A stretch of 64,000 nucleotides of DNA from JBDHWI01 sp964590135. GTDB taxonomy: Bacteria; Chloroflexota; Anaerolineae; J036; Brachytrichaceae. The stretch is taken from NCBI GenBank assembly GCA_964590135.1, contig CAZPVX010000011.1:62001-126000 (forward strand). Direction: 5' to 3'. Made by a program: the position numbers and the translations under genes. The notes beneath the pieces are model-generated. The model searched no databases and was not told the origin of the DNA. It worked only from the letters and a program-made list of their open reading frames with translations. Positions 17,325 through 27,224 of this stretch are shown here, in pieces (position 1 is the first letter of the stretch; every line of letters begins with the position of its first letter).

Positions 17325-18248
17325 ATGCACCCCGTGTCCATCACGACGACCACGCTGCGCCGGCCCGCCATCCCGCCGGCGCTTGGCATCCTCATTGGCA
17401 TCGCAGCCGTGTCCACGGCGTCGATATTTGTGCGCTACGCGCAAGGTGCCGGCGCGCCCTCGCTTGCCATTGCGGCGTTGCGTCTGACACTGGCCGCGCT
17501 CGCGCTGCTGCCCTTTGCGCTGGCATCTTGCCGCGATGAATACCGCGCATTGTCGAGGCGTGATATCAGCGTCGCAATCTTGAGCGGCGCGTTTCTGGGC
17601 GGACACTTTGCCACATGGATCTCGTCGCTCGTGTTTACCAGCGTGGTCAGCTCAGTCGCGCTGGTGTCGTTGTCGCCGCTGTTCATCGCGCTGGCCGGCG
17701 TGCTGGCGCTGAGGGAGCGGCTCACGCGCCGGCTGGTGATTGGGATGCTGATCGCCATCGCCGGCGGCATCCTGATCGGATTCGCCGATAGCGCCGGCGC
17801 TGTGCCGGGCGCAAATCCCATGCTCGGCAATGCGCTCGCCATCGTGGCTGCGCTGTGCATGGCGCCCTACATGATCGTTGGCCGCGCGCTGCGCCACAAG
17901 CTCTCGCTGCTGGCATACGTCACGCTGGTGTATGGCGCGGCAGCGGTCGTGCTGTTGCTGCTGTGCATCGCCACGCGCACTTCGCTGGTGCTTCAGGATC
18001 CGATTGCCTATGTGTGGATCGGATTGCTGGCGTTGTTGCCACAGTTGATCGGCCACACCTCATTCAACTGGTCGGTGCGCCGGCTGCCGGCAGCCTATGC
18101 CACCATCCCCGTGCTGGGCGAGCCAGTCGGCTCGACGATCCTCGCCATTGCGCTGCTGGGCGAAATGGTGAAGCCGCTTACGCTGCTCGGTGCGGCAATC
18201 GCGGTCGCCGGCATTGCCATCATGTCGTGGCGCAAAGGCAAATCGTAA
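17325..18248 (+). CDS. EamA/DMT-family transporter
   Basis: A 307-residue ten-span membrane protein with the EamA two-repeat layout. Recognisable segments are SIFVRYAQGAGAPSLAIAALRL in the first repeat (starting near residue 31) and the closing VLGEPVGSTILAIALLGE helix pair. The ATG at 17325 gives a short cytoplasmic N-terminus. The substrate is unknown. It is followed by a GT-C glycosyltransferase on the same strand; the 45-bp spacer contains a tandem AATCGG-type repeat. Confidence 0.9.
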   Translation: MHPVSITTTTLRRPAIPPALGILIGIAAVSTASIFVRYAQGAGAPSLAIAALRLTLAALALLPFALASCRDEYRALSRRDISVAILSGAFLGGHFATWISSLVFTSVVSSVALVSLSPLFIALAGVLALRERLTRRLVIGMLIAIAGGILIGFADSAGAVPGANPMLGNALAIVAALCMAPYMIVGRALRHKLSLLAYVTLVYGAAAVVLLLLCIATRTSLVLQDPIAYVWIGLLALLPQLIGHTSFNWSVRRLPAAYATIPVLGEPVGSTILAIALLGEMVKPLTLLGAAIAVAGIAIMSWRKGKS

Positions 18249-18260
18249 TGGTTGAGGGGC

Positions 18261-18280
18261 AATCGGTAATCGATAATCGG
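18261..18280. repeat. Short tandem AATCGGT-like repeat
   Basis: Three imperfect copies of an AATCG-based unit lie between two genes. It resembles short dispersed repeats seen at other places in the window (see findings). Confidence 0.45.
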
Positions 18281-18293
18281 TGCTTGGATCCAC

Positions 18294-20210
18294 ATGCGTT
18301 TTCGTCATCGCACCCTCGCCCTTGTCGCCACGCTGCTCGGCTTTGCATTGCGACTGCCGTTGAATGGCGTCATCCCGCCGCGCTGGGATGAAGGCTGGTC
18401 GATTGCGCATGCCTCGCTCAGCATCAGCGAAATTATGCGCATCACTGCCGCCGACGTGCACCCTCCGCTGTATTACCTGTTGCTTGGCAGCTGGCAGATG
18501 CTTCTGGGGCATGATCTGTTTGCGGCGCGCTTTTTGTCGGTGCTGTTGGGGACGCTGTCGATTCCGCTGGCCTTTGTTGTGGCGAAGGCGTGGGCTGGCT
18601 CTGCGCGCCTGGCAGTGATTGCGGCGTTTGCTGTGGCGTGGTTGCCGCTTGGTGTGTATTACGGCGCAGTGGTGCGCATGTACGCGCTTGCGCCGGCGCT
18701 CGTGCTTCTGGCGGCCTATGGCGCGCTCAAGCTGCAAATCACAAAGGGTGAAGGGCAAAGCGCATTGCGCTTTCCACGCGACGCCTGGCACTTTCAACTT
18801 CTGTTTGTGGTCGGCGCTGCCGGCGCGATGCTCACGCTGTATCACGCGGTGTGGGCGCTGGCCGGCATCGCTCTGTATACCTTGACTGCTGCGCTGGTGT
18901 ATCGCCACTGGCTGGTTGTCCGCCGGTTGCTTGTCGCCATTGGCCTGTCATTGCTCGTCTACCTTCCATGGGGCATCTACGCCATCCCGCAGTTTCTGGG
19001 CCGCGCCGCCGCGGAGAGCGGCGCCAATATCGGCCAGCAATTCCCCCTCAGCTATTTCATCGGCGTCGGCGTGCGCGACCTGGCGATGGCGCAGGCGACT
19101 GGGAGCGCCGGCGGACTTGTGATCGTGCTAGTCATCGCCATTGGCATCGGGTTTGCGCTTCTGCGTAGCCGGCGCGCACTGCCGCAGCTTGCCTTGCCGT
19201 TGATGATGATCGTGTTCACGCTGGCCGGCGTTGCCTTTGCGGCGCGGCAATGGGCGTTCAATGCGCGTATGCTGGTCTGCGCGGCGCCGGCGCTTGGGCT
19301 GTTGCTGGCGTGGGCGCTAGAGCAAATGCTGCGCGCCAAACGCAAATGGGATGTTGGTTATTGGGTGGCCGGCGCGAGCGCGCTTGCGCTGATCGCAATC
19401 TATTTCAACACCAGCGTCGATTTTGTCTATCGCAAGACGCTCGAAGTGTTCGATCCCTACAATCCGCACACCTATCGCCAGCACATCGCGCCGTTGGCGC
19501 AGTCGAATGATCGCGTATTCTTCAACGTGCTCAGCCCAGCCGGCTTCTATGCGCTCGACTGGCAACCCAGTGACCCGCAATGGGATTATGCACTGACGTG
19601 GGACCCGGTGATCGAGCCGCGCGCACTATGGGAGCAACGCATCAATGCGGCAGCGCGGCAGCACGGCCGGCTGTGGCTGGTGCTGTATCGCGGCCTGGCC
19701 GGCAAAAATGGCGACCTGCGCGGCTTCATGGATTCCACATATTTCCCGGCGCATTCGGAATGGGGCGAAGAGGAAGTGTTCTATGGGCTGTATGGCGCGC
19801 CGCAAGCTCCATTGACCCGGCAAGCTGTGACCGCGCAGTGGGGCAACGTGAAGCTGGATGACGTGCGCGTGGGCGTGAATGCGCGCGCCGGCGAGGTGAT
19901 TCCGGTCGCGCTTACCTGGCGCGCTGCGCAGCCGGCGCTGGTGAACTACAAGGTCTTCGTTCATGCGGTCAAATCCGATGGCTTTGTCGTTGCACAGCAC
20001 GACGCGCAACCGCTGAACGACCTGCGACCGATGACGACATGGTCGCCGGATGAGCCGGTGCTCGATCATCACGGCCTGGCGTTGCCGGCGAACGTCACTG
20101 GCGCGCTCACGATCAGCATGGGACTCTACAACCCAGATACCGGCGAGCGCCTGAAGACGACCGATGGCCGCGACGCTATCGAGATTGCAACTGTCAATGT
20201 GAGTCCGTGA
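18294..20210 (+). CDS. GT39-like membrane glycosyltransferase (GT-C fold)
   Basis: A 638-residue protein with about ten N-terminal membrane spans and a soluble C-terminal domain from about residue 400. The first external loop carries WDEGWS and the second DVHPPLYYLL, the acidic and PPxY motifs of GT-C enzymes that use polyprenyl-phosphate sugars. It probably transfers a sugar to a lipid, protein or cell-surface glycan on the outer face of the membrane. Acceptor and sugar are not predictable. The C-terminal part looks like a beta-rich carbohydrate-associated domain also seen in the 48973 protein. Confidence 0.87.
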   Translation: MRFRHRTLALVATLLGFALRLPLNGVIPPRWDEGWSIAHASLSISEIMRITAADVHPPLYYLLLGSWQMLLGHDLFAARFLSVLLGTLSIPLAFVVAKAWAGSARLAVIAAFAVAWLPLGVYYGAVVRMYALAPALVLLAAYGALKLQITKGEGQSALRFPRDAWHFQLLFVVGAAGAMLTLYHAVWALAGIALYTLTAALVYRHWLVVRRLLVAIGLSLLVYLPWGIYAIPQFLGRAAAESGANIGQQFPLSYFIGVGVRDLAMAQATGSAGGLVIVLVIAIGIGFALLRSRRALPQLALPLMMIVFTLAGVAFAARQWAFNARMLVCAAPALGLLLAWALEQMLRAKRKWDVGYWVAGASALALIAIYFNTSVDFVYRKTLEVFDPYNPHTYRQHIAPLAQSNDRVFFNVLSPAGFYALDWQPSDPQWDYALTWDPVIEPRALWEQRINAAARQHGRLWLVLYRGLAGKNGDLRGFMDSTYFPAHSEWGEEEVFYGLYGAPQAPLTRQAVTAQWGNVKLDDVRVGVNARAGEVIPVALTWRAAQPALVNYKVFVHAVKSDGFVVAQHDAQPLNDLRPMTTWSPDEPVLDHHGLALPANVTGALTISMGLYNPDTGERLKTTDGRDAIEIATVNVSP

Positions 20211-20228
20211 GAAGCGCCTTCATCGTCT

Positions 20229-20558
20229 TCACCGAAATATCCATTGCAGCAGCCACAGCGCGATCATGCCGACCGCGATCGTCAGCAGTGTGTTTTTGGT
20301 GCGCCATGCCACAGCGATGGCAATGATGCCGGCGATCAAGCGCACATTCAGCGGCGAAAGAAAAATAGCGCCATCACGAATGAGCAACTCCGGCGTGATG
20401 ATGGCAGTGAGCGCAGCCGCCGGCACATAGCGCAGCGCGCGCTGCAACTGCGGCGGCAGGCGCAGCTTGTCCATCAGCGCGATGAACGACAGCCGAAACC
20501 CAAACGTGATCAGGCCGACGATGACCATCACGAGCAGCAGCGTGGCGTCGTTGCTCAT
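20229..20558 (-). CDS. azlD: AzlD-family branched-chain amino acid export subunit
   Basis: A 109-residue protein with four membrane spans, including the conserved VGLITFGFRLSFIAL start and RYVPAAALTAIITPELL. AzlD works with the larger AzlC in branched-chain amino acid efflux. The ATG overlaps the azlC stop by four bases. Confidence 0.9.
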   Translation of the reverse strand: MSNDATLLLVMVIVGLITFGFRLSFIALMDKLRLPPQLQRALRYVPAAALTAIITPELLIRDGAIFLSPLNVRLIAGIIAIAVAWRTKNTLLTIAVGMIALWLLQWIFR

Positions 20559-21232
20559 GTGTTGGACTCCACCAACATCCCGGCGATGATGCCGGCGACC
20601 ACCGCGGTGATCAGGCTGAGCTTGAGCGGCATGGCAAATGCGATCACTGCGATCACGCCGGCGACAGACGCCGCCGCCACGATGGCGCGATCACGCAGCG
20701 CCGGCGTCACCAGCGCGATGAACGTGAGCGGCAGCGCGAAATCCAGCGACCAGGCTGCGGGGATGAACGCGCCGAGCGTGATGCCGGCGAGCGTGGTGAT
20801 GTGCCAGGTGATCCATAAGCCAGCGCCGGCGCCGAGGGCAAACCAGTGGCCATTCGCCCCGCCTTTGTCTGCGCGGTTGAAACGCGTGATGGCGACGGCA
20901 TAGGCTTCGTCAGTGAGCAAATAGGCAATGGCGACTTTCCAGCGCGTTGGCAGGTGTTGCAGATATGGCGCGAGTGATGCGCTGTACAGCATGTGCCGCA
21001 GATTGACCACCGCCGCCGTGAGGATGATGACAAACGCCGGCGCCGACAGCGCCACCAATTGCGTGATGACGAATTGCGATGAACCGGCGAACACGATGCT
21101 CGACATGCTCAGCGCGAGGCTGGCCGGCAGCCCGTTTGCCATCGCCAGAGCGCCGTAGATCAGGCCGAATGGCGCGACGCCGAGCAGGATGGGCAGCACG
21201 CCCTTCACACCGTCCATGAATTCATCTTGCAT
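20555..21232 (-). CDS. azlC: AzlC-family branched-chain amino acid exporter, large subunit
   Basis: A 225-residue membrane protein. FMDGVKGVLPILLGVAPFG at the N-terminus and MSSIVFAGSSQFVITQLVA are family hallmarks. It is translationally coupled to azlD. Its start overlaps by eleven bases the end of an EamA transporter gene on the same strand, so three transporter genes appear to form one unit. Confidence 0.93.
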   Translation of the reverse strand: MQDEFMDGVKGVLPILLGVAPFGLIYGALAMANGLPASLALSMSSIVFAGSSQFVITQLVALSAPAFVIILTAAVVNLRHMLYSASLAPYLQHLPTRWKVAIAYLLTDEAYAVAITRFNRADKGGANGHWFALGAGAGLWITWHITTLAGITLGAFIPAAWSLDFALPLTFIALVTPALRDRAIVAAASVAGVIAVIAFAMPLKLSLITAVVAGIIAGMLVESNT

Positions 21233-22169
21233 CGATTGCCTGCTTTTTGTGAATGGGCGCGCGGCGGATGACGATGATCATCGCGATCACGATGGCGAGA
21301 GCGATGAGGGTGAGCGGTGTGATCTGCTCGCCGAGCAAGAGCGCCGACCACAGCACGGTGAAGAACGCCTGCAACAGTTGCACCTGCCCCACGCGCGCGA
21401 TGCCGCCGAGCGCCATCCCGCGATACCACGCAAAGAAGCCGAGAAACATGCTAAAAACGCCGAGGTAGAGGAGGCCGGCCCACGACTGCATTGATGCCTG
21501 CACACCCTGGCTGGCTGCCACTGCGCCGACGGGAAGGAGCAGCGCCGGCGCAGAGATCACCAGCGCCCAGCAGATCGTCTGCCAACTGCCGATCTCCTGC
21601 GACAGCTTGCCGCCTTCAACATAGCCGACGCTGCCGATGGCGACCGCGCCGAGCATGGCGAAGTCGCCGGCGTGAATCTGTCCATCGCCCGACAAAATGA
21701 CAAAGCCGACGACGGTGGCGCTGCCGATGATGGCTGCCAGCCAGAACGTGCGCGAGGGCTGCTCGCCGGCGCTGAGCGTGCTGACCACCGCCGTAGCCAG
21801 CGGCAACAGGCCGTTCACGATTGCGCCATGCGAGGCATCGGTGTAGCGCATGGCAAAGGCCGAGAGCAGCGGGAACCCGACCACTACGCCGAGCGCGACA
21901 ACTGCAAGCCGACGAGTCTGCGCGAGGGTGGGGCGCTTTTGTTTGGTGATGAGCAGCAATGGCAACGCGAGGCTCGCGGCGATGAGCGCGCGGCCGAGGC
22001 CGACGAAGATCGGGTCGAGGTCGTGGACGGCGATGCGGGTGGCCGGCAAGGTGAAGCTGAAGATCAGCACGCCCAGCAAGCCAAAGAGAAAGCCTTGTGT
22101 TTCGCGCGCTGAGTGCGCCGGCGCTGTTGTCGCGCCGGCTTCGATCGGGATGGAATCTGTGTGTGACAT
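21222..22169 (-). CDS. EamA/DMT-family transporter
   Basis: A 315-residue ten-span transporter with a 25-residue polar N-terminal tail before the first span (FLFGLLGVLIFSFTLPATRIA). The frame stays open far upstream, but that region overlaps a well-supported esterase gene on the other strand, so the ATG at 22169 is taken. It is first gene of a unit with azlC and azlD. An amino acid exporter is a reasonable guess from that context. Confidence 0.9.
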   Translation of the reverse strand: MSHTDSIPIEAGATTAPAHSARETQGFLFGLLGVLIFSFTLPATRIAVHDLDPIFVGLGRALIAASLALPLLLITKQKRPTLAQTRRLAVVALGVVVGFPLLSAFAMRYTDASHGAIVNGLLPLATAVVSTLSAGEQPSRTFWLAAIIGSATVVGFVILSGDGQIHAGDFAMLGAVAIGSVGYVEGGKLSQEIGSWQTICWALVISAPALLLPVGAVAASQGVQASMQSWAGLLYLGVFSMFLGFFAWYRGMALGGIARVGQVQLLQAFFTVLWSALLLGEQITPLTLIALAIVIAMIIVIRRAPIHKKQAIDAR

Positions 22170-22295
22170 GGCAGTTGATCGGGTAAAGATGCGTAGTGTA
22201 GCGGCTTGCGCTGGAAAGCAGCTGTGAACCCGGAGTGTGAAGGCATTCGGAACGAGAGCGGCGAGCTGGTTTGGACGGTCATACAATCGGGCATC

Positions 22296-22958
22296 ATGGC
22301 GCGCATGGATTCCACCCTCTCCCTCGTGCATCACCATCAGCCAGCGCCGCAGCCATTGCCAAACGGCTCGCCCTTGCTCATCCTCTTGCACGGCGTCGGC
22401 AGCAACGAAGACGACCTGTTTGGCCTTGCGCCGTATCTTGATCCACGCTTCAGCATCGTCAGCGCCCGCGCGCCTTTCCCATATGGCTATGGGGGTTATG
22501 CGTGGTTCGATGTGCAGTTCACGCCGGATGGCATCCTGTTTGATGAGGCGCAGGCGGAGCAATCGGGCCGGCTGCTGTTGAAGTTCATCGGCGAGGTGAA
22601 GTCGGCCTACGCGCCGTCGAAGCTTTTTCTTGCCGGCTTCAGCCAGGGTGCAATCATGAGCGCCGGCGTGCTGCTGCGCAATCCAGAATCGATTCACGGC
22701 GCAGTGCTGATGAGTGGCCGTGTGCCAGAGGTGAACGATGTGGCAGAAGGCGATGCGTTGCGCGGCAAGCCAGCGCTGGTCGTGCATGGCGCGTATGACG
22801 AAGTGCTGCCGGTCGAGTATGGACGCAAGGCGCATGCGCTGCTTGCCGGCCTTGGCCTCGACGTGATCTATCGCGAGTTCCCGATGGGACATCAGGTGAG
22901 CGAGGAGAGCCTGGCTGTGGTGGATGAATGGCTGGTCGTTCGGGCAGGTCACAACTAG
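22296..22958 (+). CDS. Phospholipase/carboxylesterase-family alpha/beta hydrolase
   Basis: A 220-residue cytoplasmic esterase. The oxyanion region is LLHGVGSNEDD (residues 31-40), the nucleophile elbow GFSQG has Ser116, and the remaining triad residues are Asp168 (GAYDEVLP) and His199 (PMGHQVS). This matches the YpfH/carboxylesterase 2 family, which acts on short acyl esters. The ATG at 22296 (or 22305) is preferred over an in-frame start at 22206 because the earlier part is not conserved in type. It is divergent from the EamA gene. Confidence 0.9.
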   Translation: MARMDSTLSLVHHHQPAPQPLPNGSPLLILLHGVGSNEDDLFGLAPYLDPRFSIVSARAPFPYGYGGYAWFDVQFTPDGILFDEAQAEQSGRLLLKFIGEVKSAYAPSKLFLAGFSQGAIMSAGVLLRNPESIHGAVLMSGRVPEVNDVAEGDALRGKPALVVHGAYDEVLPVEYGRKAHALLAGLGLDVIYREFPMGHQVSEESLAVVDEWLVVRAGHN

Positions 22959-23062
22959 CCGGCGTTTGACCTGATAGGCAGTATGTTTTGTTGGTGTTCT
23001 GAATACACTTAGTTCAGCCAAACACACCAAGGCAAATAGCTGCACAAACTGGAGGCAAGCGA

Positions 23063-23756
23063 ATGACAAGTTTAATCAGCAATCCCCACATCGGCCTGGA
23101 GACGCATGGGCTGACGAACCTGAAGAGCGTGTATTACAACCTGCACACGCCGGCGCTCTACGAAGAAGTGTTGAAGCGCAACGAAGGCGTGCTGGCGCAC
23201 CTCGGCCCGCTGGTCGTGCGCACCGGCCAATTCACTGGCCGCTCGCCGAAGGACAAGTTCGTCGTCGATGATCCGGCGGTGCACGATTACGTATGGTGGA
23301 GCAAAGTCAACCGCCCCTACGCCCCCGACCAGTTCGATGAGTTGCATCGCCGCATGGCGTCGTATCTGCAATCGAAGGATGTATTCGTGCAGGACTGTTA
23401 CGCCGGCGCCGACCCGAACTACCGCATGCCGGTGCGCATCATCACGCAATTCGCATGGCACAACCTCTTCGCTCGCAACATGTTTATTCAGGCGAAAGGC
23501 GAGGAGTTGCCGAGCTTCGAGCCGGAATTCGTGGTGATTGACTGCCCCGGCTTCCACGCCTTTCCTGAATACGACAAGACCAACAGCGATGTGTTCATCC
23601 TGGTGAACTTTGCCAAGAAGTTGGTGTTGATCGGCGGCACGGAATACGCCGGCGAGATCAAGAAGAGCGTCTTCTCGGCCATGAACTACTACATGCCCGC
23701 CCGCGGCGTGCTGCCGATGCACTGTAGCGCCAACTTCGGCGCGACTCGCGACGACG
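23063..23756 (+). CDS. pckA: Phosphoenolpyruvate carboxykinase (ATP), N-terminal part up to a scaffold gap
   Basis: The first 231 residues of PckA, which converts oxaloacetate and ATP to phosphoenolpyruvate, CO2 and ADP. A GGAGG site lies seven bases before the ATG. Visible motifs are VVRTGQFTGRSPKDKFVV, the substrate-binding ARNMFI region and GTEYAGEIKKSVF. The frame runs into ten Ns after a segment ending in SANFGATRDD. The nucleotide-binding half is on the far side of the gap and in another frame. Confidence 0.93.
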
Positions 23757-23766
23757 NNNNNNNNNN
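23757..23766. other. Scaffold gap (10 N) inside pckA
   Basis: Ten Ns. The sequence on both sides encodes the same region of PckA (LPMHCSAN versus MPMHCSAN) but is not identical, so the join is not a simple missing stretch. Confidence 0.99.
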
Positions 23767-24729
<963 letters not shown>

Positions 24730-24757
24730 AACCCGACGCAGAGCAGCGCATTGTGAG

Positions 24758-24791
24758 ATGCGACGCACTTCAAAAGTGCGTCGCATTTTTT
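24758..24791. terminator. Bidirectional intrinsic terminator after pckA
   Basis: A perfect 13-bp stem (24758-24770 with 24774-24786, 3-nt loop) is followed by a run of Ts on the plus strand. It also lies directly at the end of the convergent gene at 24790. Confidence 0.92.
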
Positions 24792-25110
24792 AGTCGACAA
24801 ACAGCGTTGCCAGCACGAAGAACATGGTCATCGCCAGGCCGAGCAGACACAGCAGCAGGCCGGCGATGCTGGCTTTTGGTGCGCGCGCCCTCTCTTTGGC
24901 GTGGGTGATGGCGTCGTTTGCGCCAGCGATGACGCCGGCGATCCACACGGCCGGCATGACGCAACCACACATGAACGGAAATATTTGCAGCAAGGTGCGG
25001 CGCGGCTCGAATCCGCCCCCGCCAACGGAAACCTGGAACAGCACAAAAATCAGCACGCCAAATCCCCAGCCGACGCCGGCGAGGATCAGACTGAGGCGGG
25101 AAGGGTTCAT
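24790..25110 (-). CDS. Hypothetical membrane protein with three spans
   Basis: A 106-residue protein with hydrophobic segments at about residues 5-27, 41-63 and 82-104. The loops include a Gly-rich VGGGGFEPRR turn and a basic HAKERARAPK stretch, the latter probably cytoplasmic. Base composition and codon use fit the host. No family recognised; it is convergent with pckA. Confidence 0.7.
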   Translation of the reverse strand: MNPSRLSLILAGVGWGFGVLIFVLFQVSVGGGGFEPRRTLLQIFPFMCGCVMPAVWIAGVIAGANDAITHAKERARAPKASIAGLLLCLLGLAMTMFFVLATLFVD

Positions 25111-25194
25111 TATGATACAGGGCGTGCAGAGCAGAGCGCCCAGAACGCAAGTCGTGATCCACAGGACGCATCACGGCTTGCGCATGTCATCTGG

Positions 25195-25968
25195 CTACTC
25201 AAGCCTCAACCTTCGATTGCGGTCTATGCGCATCGGCGTTTGCAGCACGTCGTTTACACGCAGAGCCTGCTCCGGCCCAGGCGCCGGCCACAGGTGCGGC
25301 TGAATCATGCCGGCGAGAATCTCGATGCCATCGACGATGCGCGGGCCAGGCAGGCTGAAATAAGCCAACGCATCCACGGCATACAGTTGCCACAGATAGG
25401 TCGCCGGCAGATCGCGCCACACGGGCAGGTCGGCCACGTCGATGAATGCCTGCACGCTGCCGGCGATGTCCTTTTCGTTTGGCATCACCACGACCATTTC
25501 AGCCTGCGATGCGATGACGTCATCCCATTCGATCTGCTGCGCTGGCCGACCGACCTCGCCCAGCACGCAGCGGCCGCCGGCGATCTCGATCATCTCCGGC
25601 ATCCACCGCCCGCATGCAGATGGCGGGTCGAGCCACTCCAGCGCGGCGACGGTGGGGCGATGCATGGCTGCGCTCACTGCGGCGCGCACGCGCTCGACCC
25701 GTTCGCGCAGCGACTGCACCAGCGCATTCGCCTCGCGCATTTTGTCTGCGGCCTCGCCGACCTGCGCGATCGACTGAAAGATGCCTTCGAGCGTGGACGG
25801 ATGGAGTGTGATGATGCGCACGGTCGATGTGCTGTCGATGTGCGCGCCATCTGTGCCGGCGATGACGATGTCGGGCTGCGCGCCCGTCACGCCAGCGCCT
25901 GCCATCAGCGGCAGGCCAAGTGCGCGGGCTATCTCATCGCCGGCAGACGTGAGCGAGACGACCTTCAT
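25195..25968 (-). CDS. BtuF-like periplasmic-binding-fold protein without signal peptide
   Basis: About 257 residues with the BtuF/FecB fold: an opening KVVSLTSAGDEIARALGL strand-helix, QPDIVIAG, a long bridging helix with coiled-coil character (about 85-110), and a second lobe with ASQAEMVVVMPN. Family members bind cobalamin or metal chelates for ABC import. There is no signal peptide or lipobox, so this one may be cytoplasmic or misdelimited. The ATG at 25968 matches the family start; a TTG at 25986 would overlap the upstream oxidoreductase gene. No ABC permease or ATPase gene is adjacent. Confidence 0.8.
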   Translation of the reverse strand: MKVVSLTSAGDEIARALGLPLMAGAGVTGAQPDIVIAGTDGAHIDSTSTVRIITLHPSTLEGIFQSIAQVGEAADKMREANALVQSLRERVERVRAAVSAAMHRPTVAALEWLDPPSACGRWMPEMIEIAGGRCVLGEVGRPAQQIEWDDVIASQAEMVVVMPNEKDIAGSVQAFIDVADLPVWRDLPATYLWQLYAVDALAYFSLPGPRIVDGIEILAGMIQPHLWPAPGPEQALRVNDVLQTPMRIDRNRRLRLE

Positions 25969-25978
25969 TCCCTGATCG

Positions 25979-27055
25979 CTATGCAAGCTCGATCTCCCGC
26001 CCTTCCTTCGACGAGCGATAGATTGCGTCGATGATCTTCAAGCCGATCATGCCATGCTCGCCAGGCGATTCGGGCGTCTTGCCATTCACGATGCAATCGA
26101 CGAAGTGATGCACGGCGGTGCGGTGGCCGCTGACGCCGGTCTGCAGGCGCGGGATGATGGTCGAGGGCTGGTCGCTGACGTATTTGAACAGCGCGACTGT
26201 CTCGCCGTTTGGCGCGGCGGTGTAAAAATTGGCGCCGGCCTCGCTGCCGAACAGGCGCACGAAATAGGCGTCGGTGTTCGGCTCGCGATGAGTCGCCCAC
26301 GCGCTTTCAAATTGCAGCACGCTGTTGTCCTCAAAGCGCACAAAGCCGAAGCCGCTGTCGTCCACATCGAAGGCCGCCGGCTTGATGTTGCGGGGGCGCG
26401 TCTTCTGCCCGCGTCCGCCAAATTCGGCAAACGCCGCGCCGCTCACTGCGACGGGTTTGGGATAGCCCTTCAGCCATAGCGCCAGATCCAGCACATGCAC
26501 GCCGAGGTCGATCAGCGCGCCGCCGCCGCTGCGCTCCTTTTGGGTGAACCATGCGCCATGCGTGGGGATCCAGCCTTCGCGCATCCAGCCGGCCTTCGCC
26601 GCGTAGATGTGGCCGAATTCGCCCAGCGCGATCTGGCGCTTCAGCCACACGATTTCGGGACGATAGCGATGGTTGTAGCACACCATCAGGGTTTTCTTGG
26701 CTGCTTCCGAGGCGTCGAGGATGCGCTGGCCGGCTTCCACCGTCGAGGCCAGCGGCTTCTCGCTCAGCACATGCTTGCCGCTGGCGAATGCTTCAATCGC
26801 CACCGGCTCGTGCAGGAAATTGGGCAGCGCGATGCTGACGGCGTCAATCTCTTTTGAGGCCAGCAGCGCTTTGTAATCGGTGTAGCGCTGATTTTCGGGA
26901 ATGTGATATTTGTCGCCCATGGCGTTGAGCGCGGTGGGGTTGACATCGCAAAGAGCGACGAGTTCACAATCGGGATCGCTCTGATAACCCTCGATGTGAT
27001 TCCAACCGACGCCGACGCCGATGACAGCTGTGCGGAGTTTTGAGGTGTTTGACAT
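25979..27055 (-). CDS. Gfo/Idh/MocA-family NAD(P)-dependent oxidoreductase
   Basis: A 358-residue enzyme with an N-terminal Rossmann fold (TAVIGVGVGWNHIEGYQ near residue 8, slightly unlike the usual GxGxxG), the EKPLAS motif near 98-103 carrying the catalytic Lys, and a C-terminal alpha/beta substrate domain with DLGVHVLDLALWL. Members oxidise or reduce sugars, inositols and related compounds. The exact substrate cannot be inferred. It is followed within a few bases by the BtuF-like gene. Confidence 0.92.
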   Translation of the reverse strand: MSNTSKLRTAVIGVGVGWNHIEGYQSDPDCELVALCDVNPTALNAMGDKYHIPENQRYTDYKALLASKEIDAVSIALPNFLHEPVAIEAFASGKHVLSEKPLASTVEAGQRILDASEAAKKTLMVCYNHRYRPEIVWLKRQIALGEFGHIYAAKAGWMREGWIPTHGAWFTQKERSGGGALIDLGVHVLDLALWLKGYPKPVAVSGAAFAEFGGRGQKTRPRNIKPAAFDVDDSGFGFVRFEDNSVLQFESAWATHREPNTDAYFVRLFGSEAGANFYTAAPNGETVALFKYVSDQPSTIIPRLQTGVSGHRTAVHHFVDCIVNGKTPESPGEHGMIGLKIIDAIYRSSKEGREIELA

Positions 27056-27224
27056 GGTTTTTTACTCGGGAAGCTTTTGGGCTTGCAGTTTTGCCTTGCT
27101 GTGATGGCAGTTATAAATGCCGGCGCGACACTGTCAATCGGTCATTCGCACAGAAGCTGGCTGTAGTTGCGGCCAGGTGTCGCTACAGGACGCAGGCGGT
27201 TGCCGCGCCGGTAAATTTCGCGGC

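Noticed and set aside
22170..23069. N-terminal extension of the EamA transporter frame
   Set aside because: It overlaps the esterase gene with its complete Ser-Asp-His triad on the other strand, and the extension shows no membrane spans.
24901..26034. A 377-codon open frame on the plus strand
   Set aside because: It crosses two minus-strand genes and a gene boundary; its composition is that of an antisense frame.
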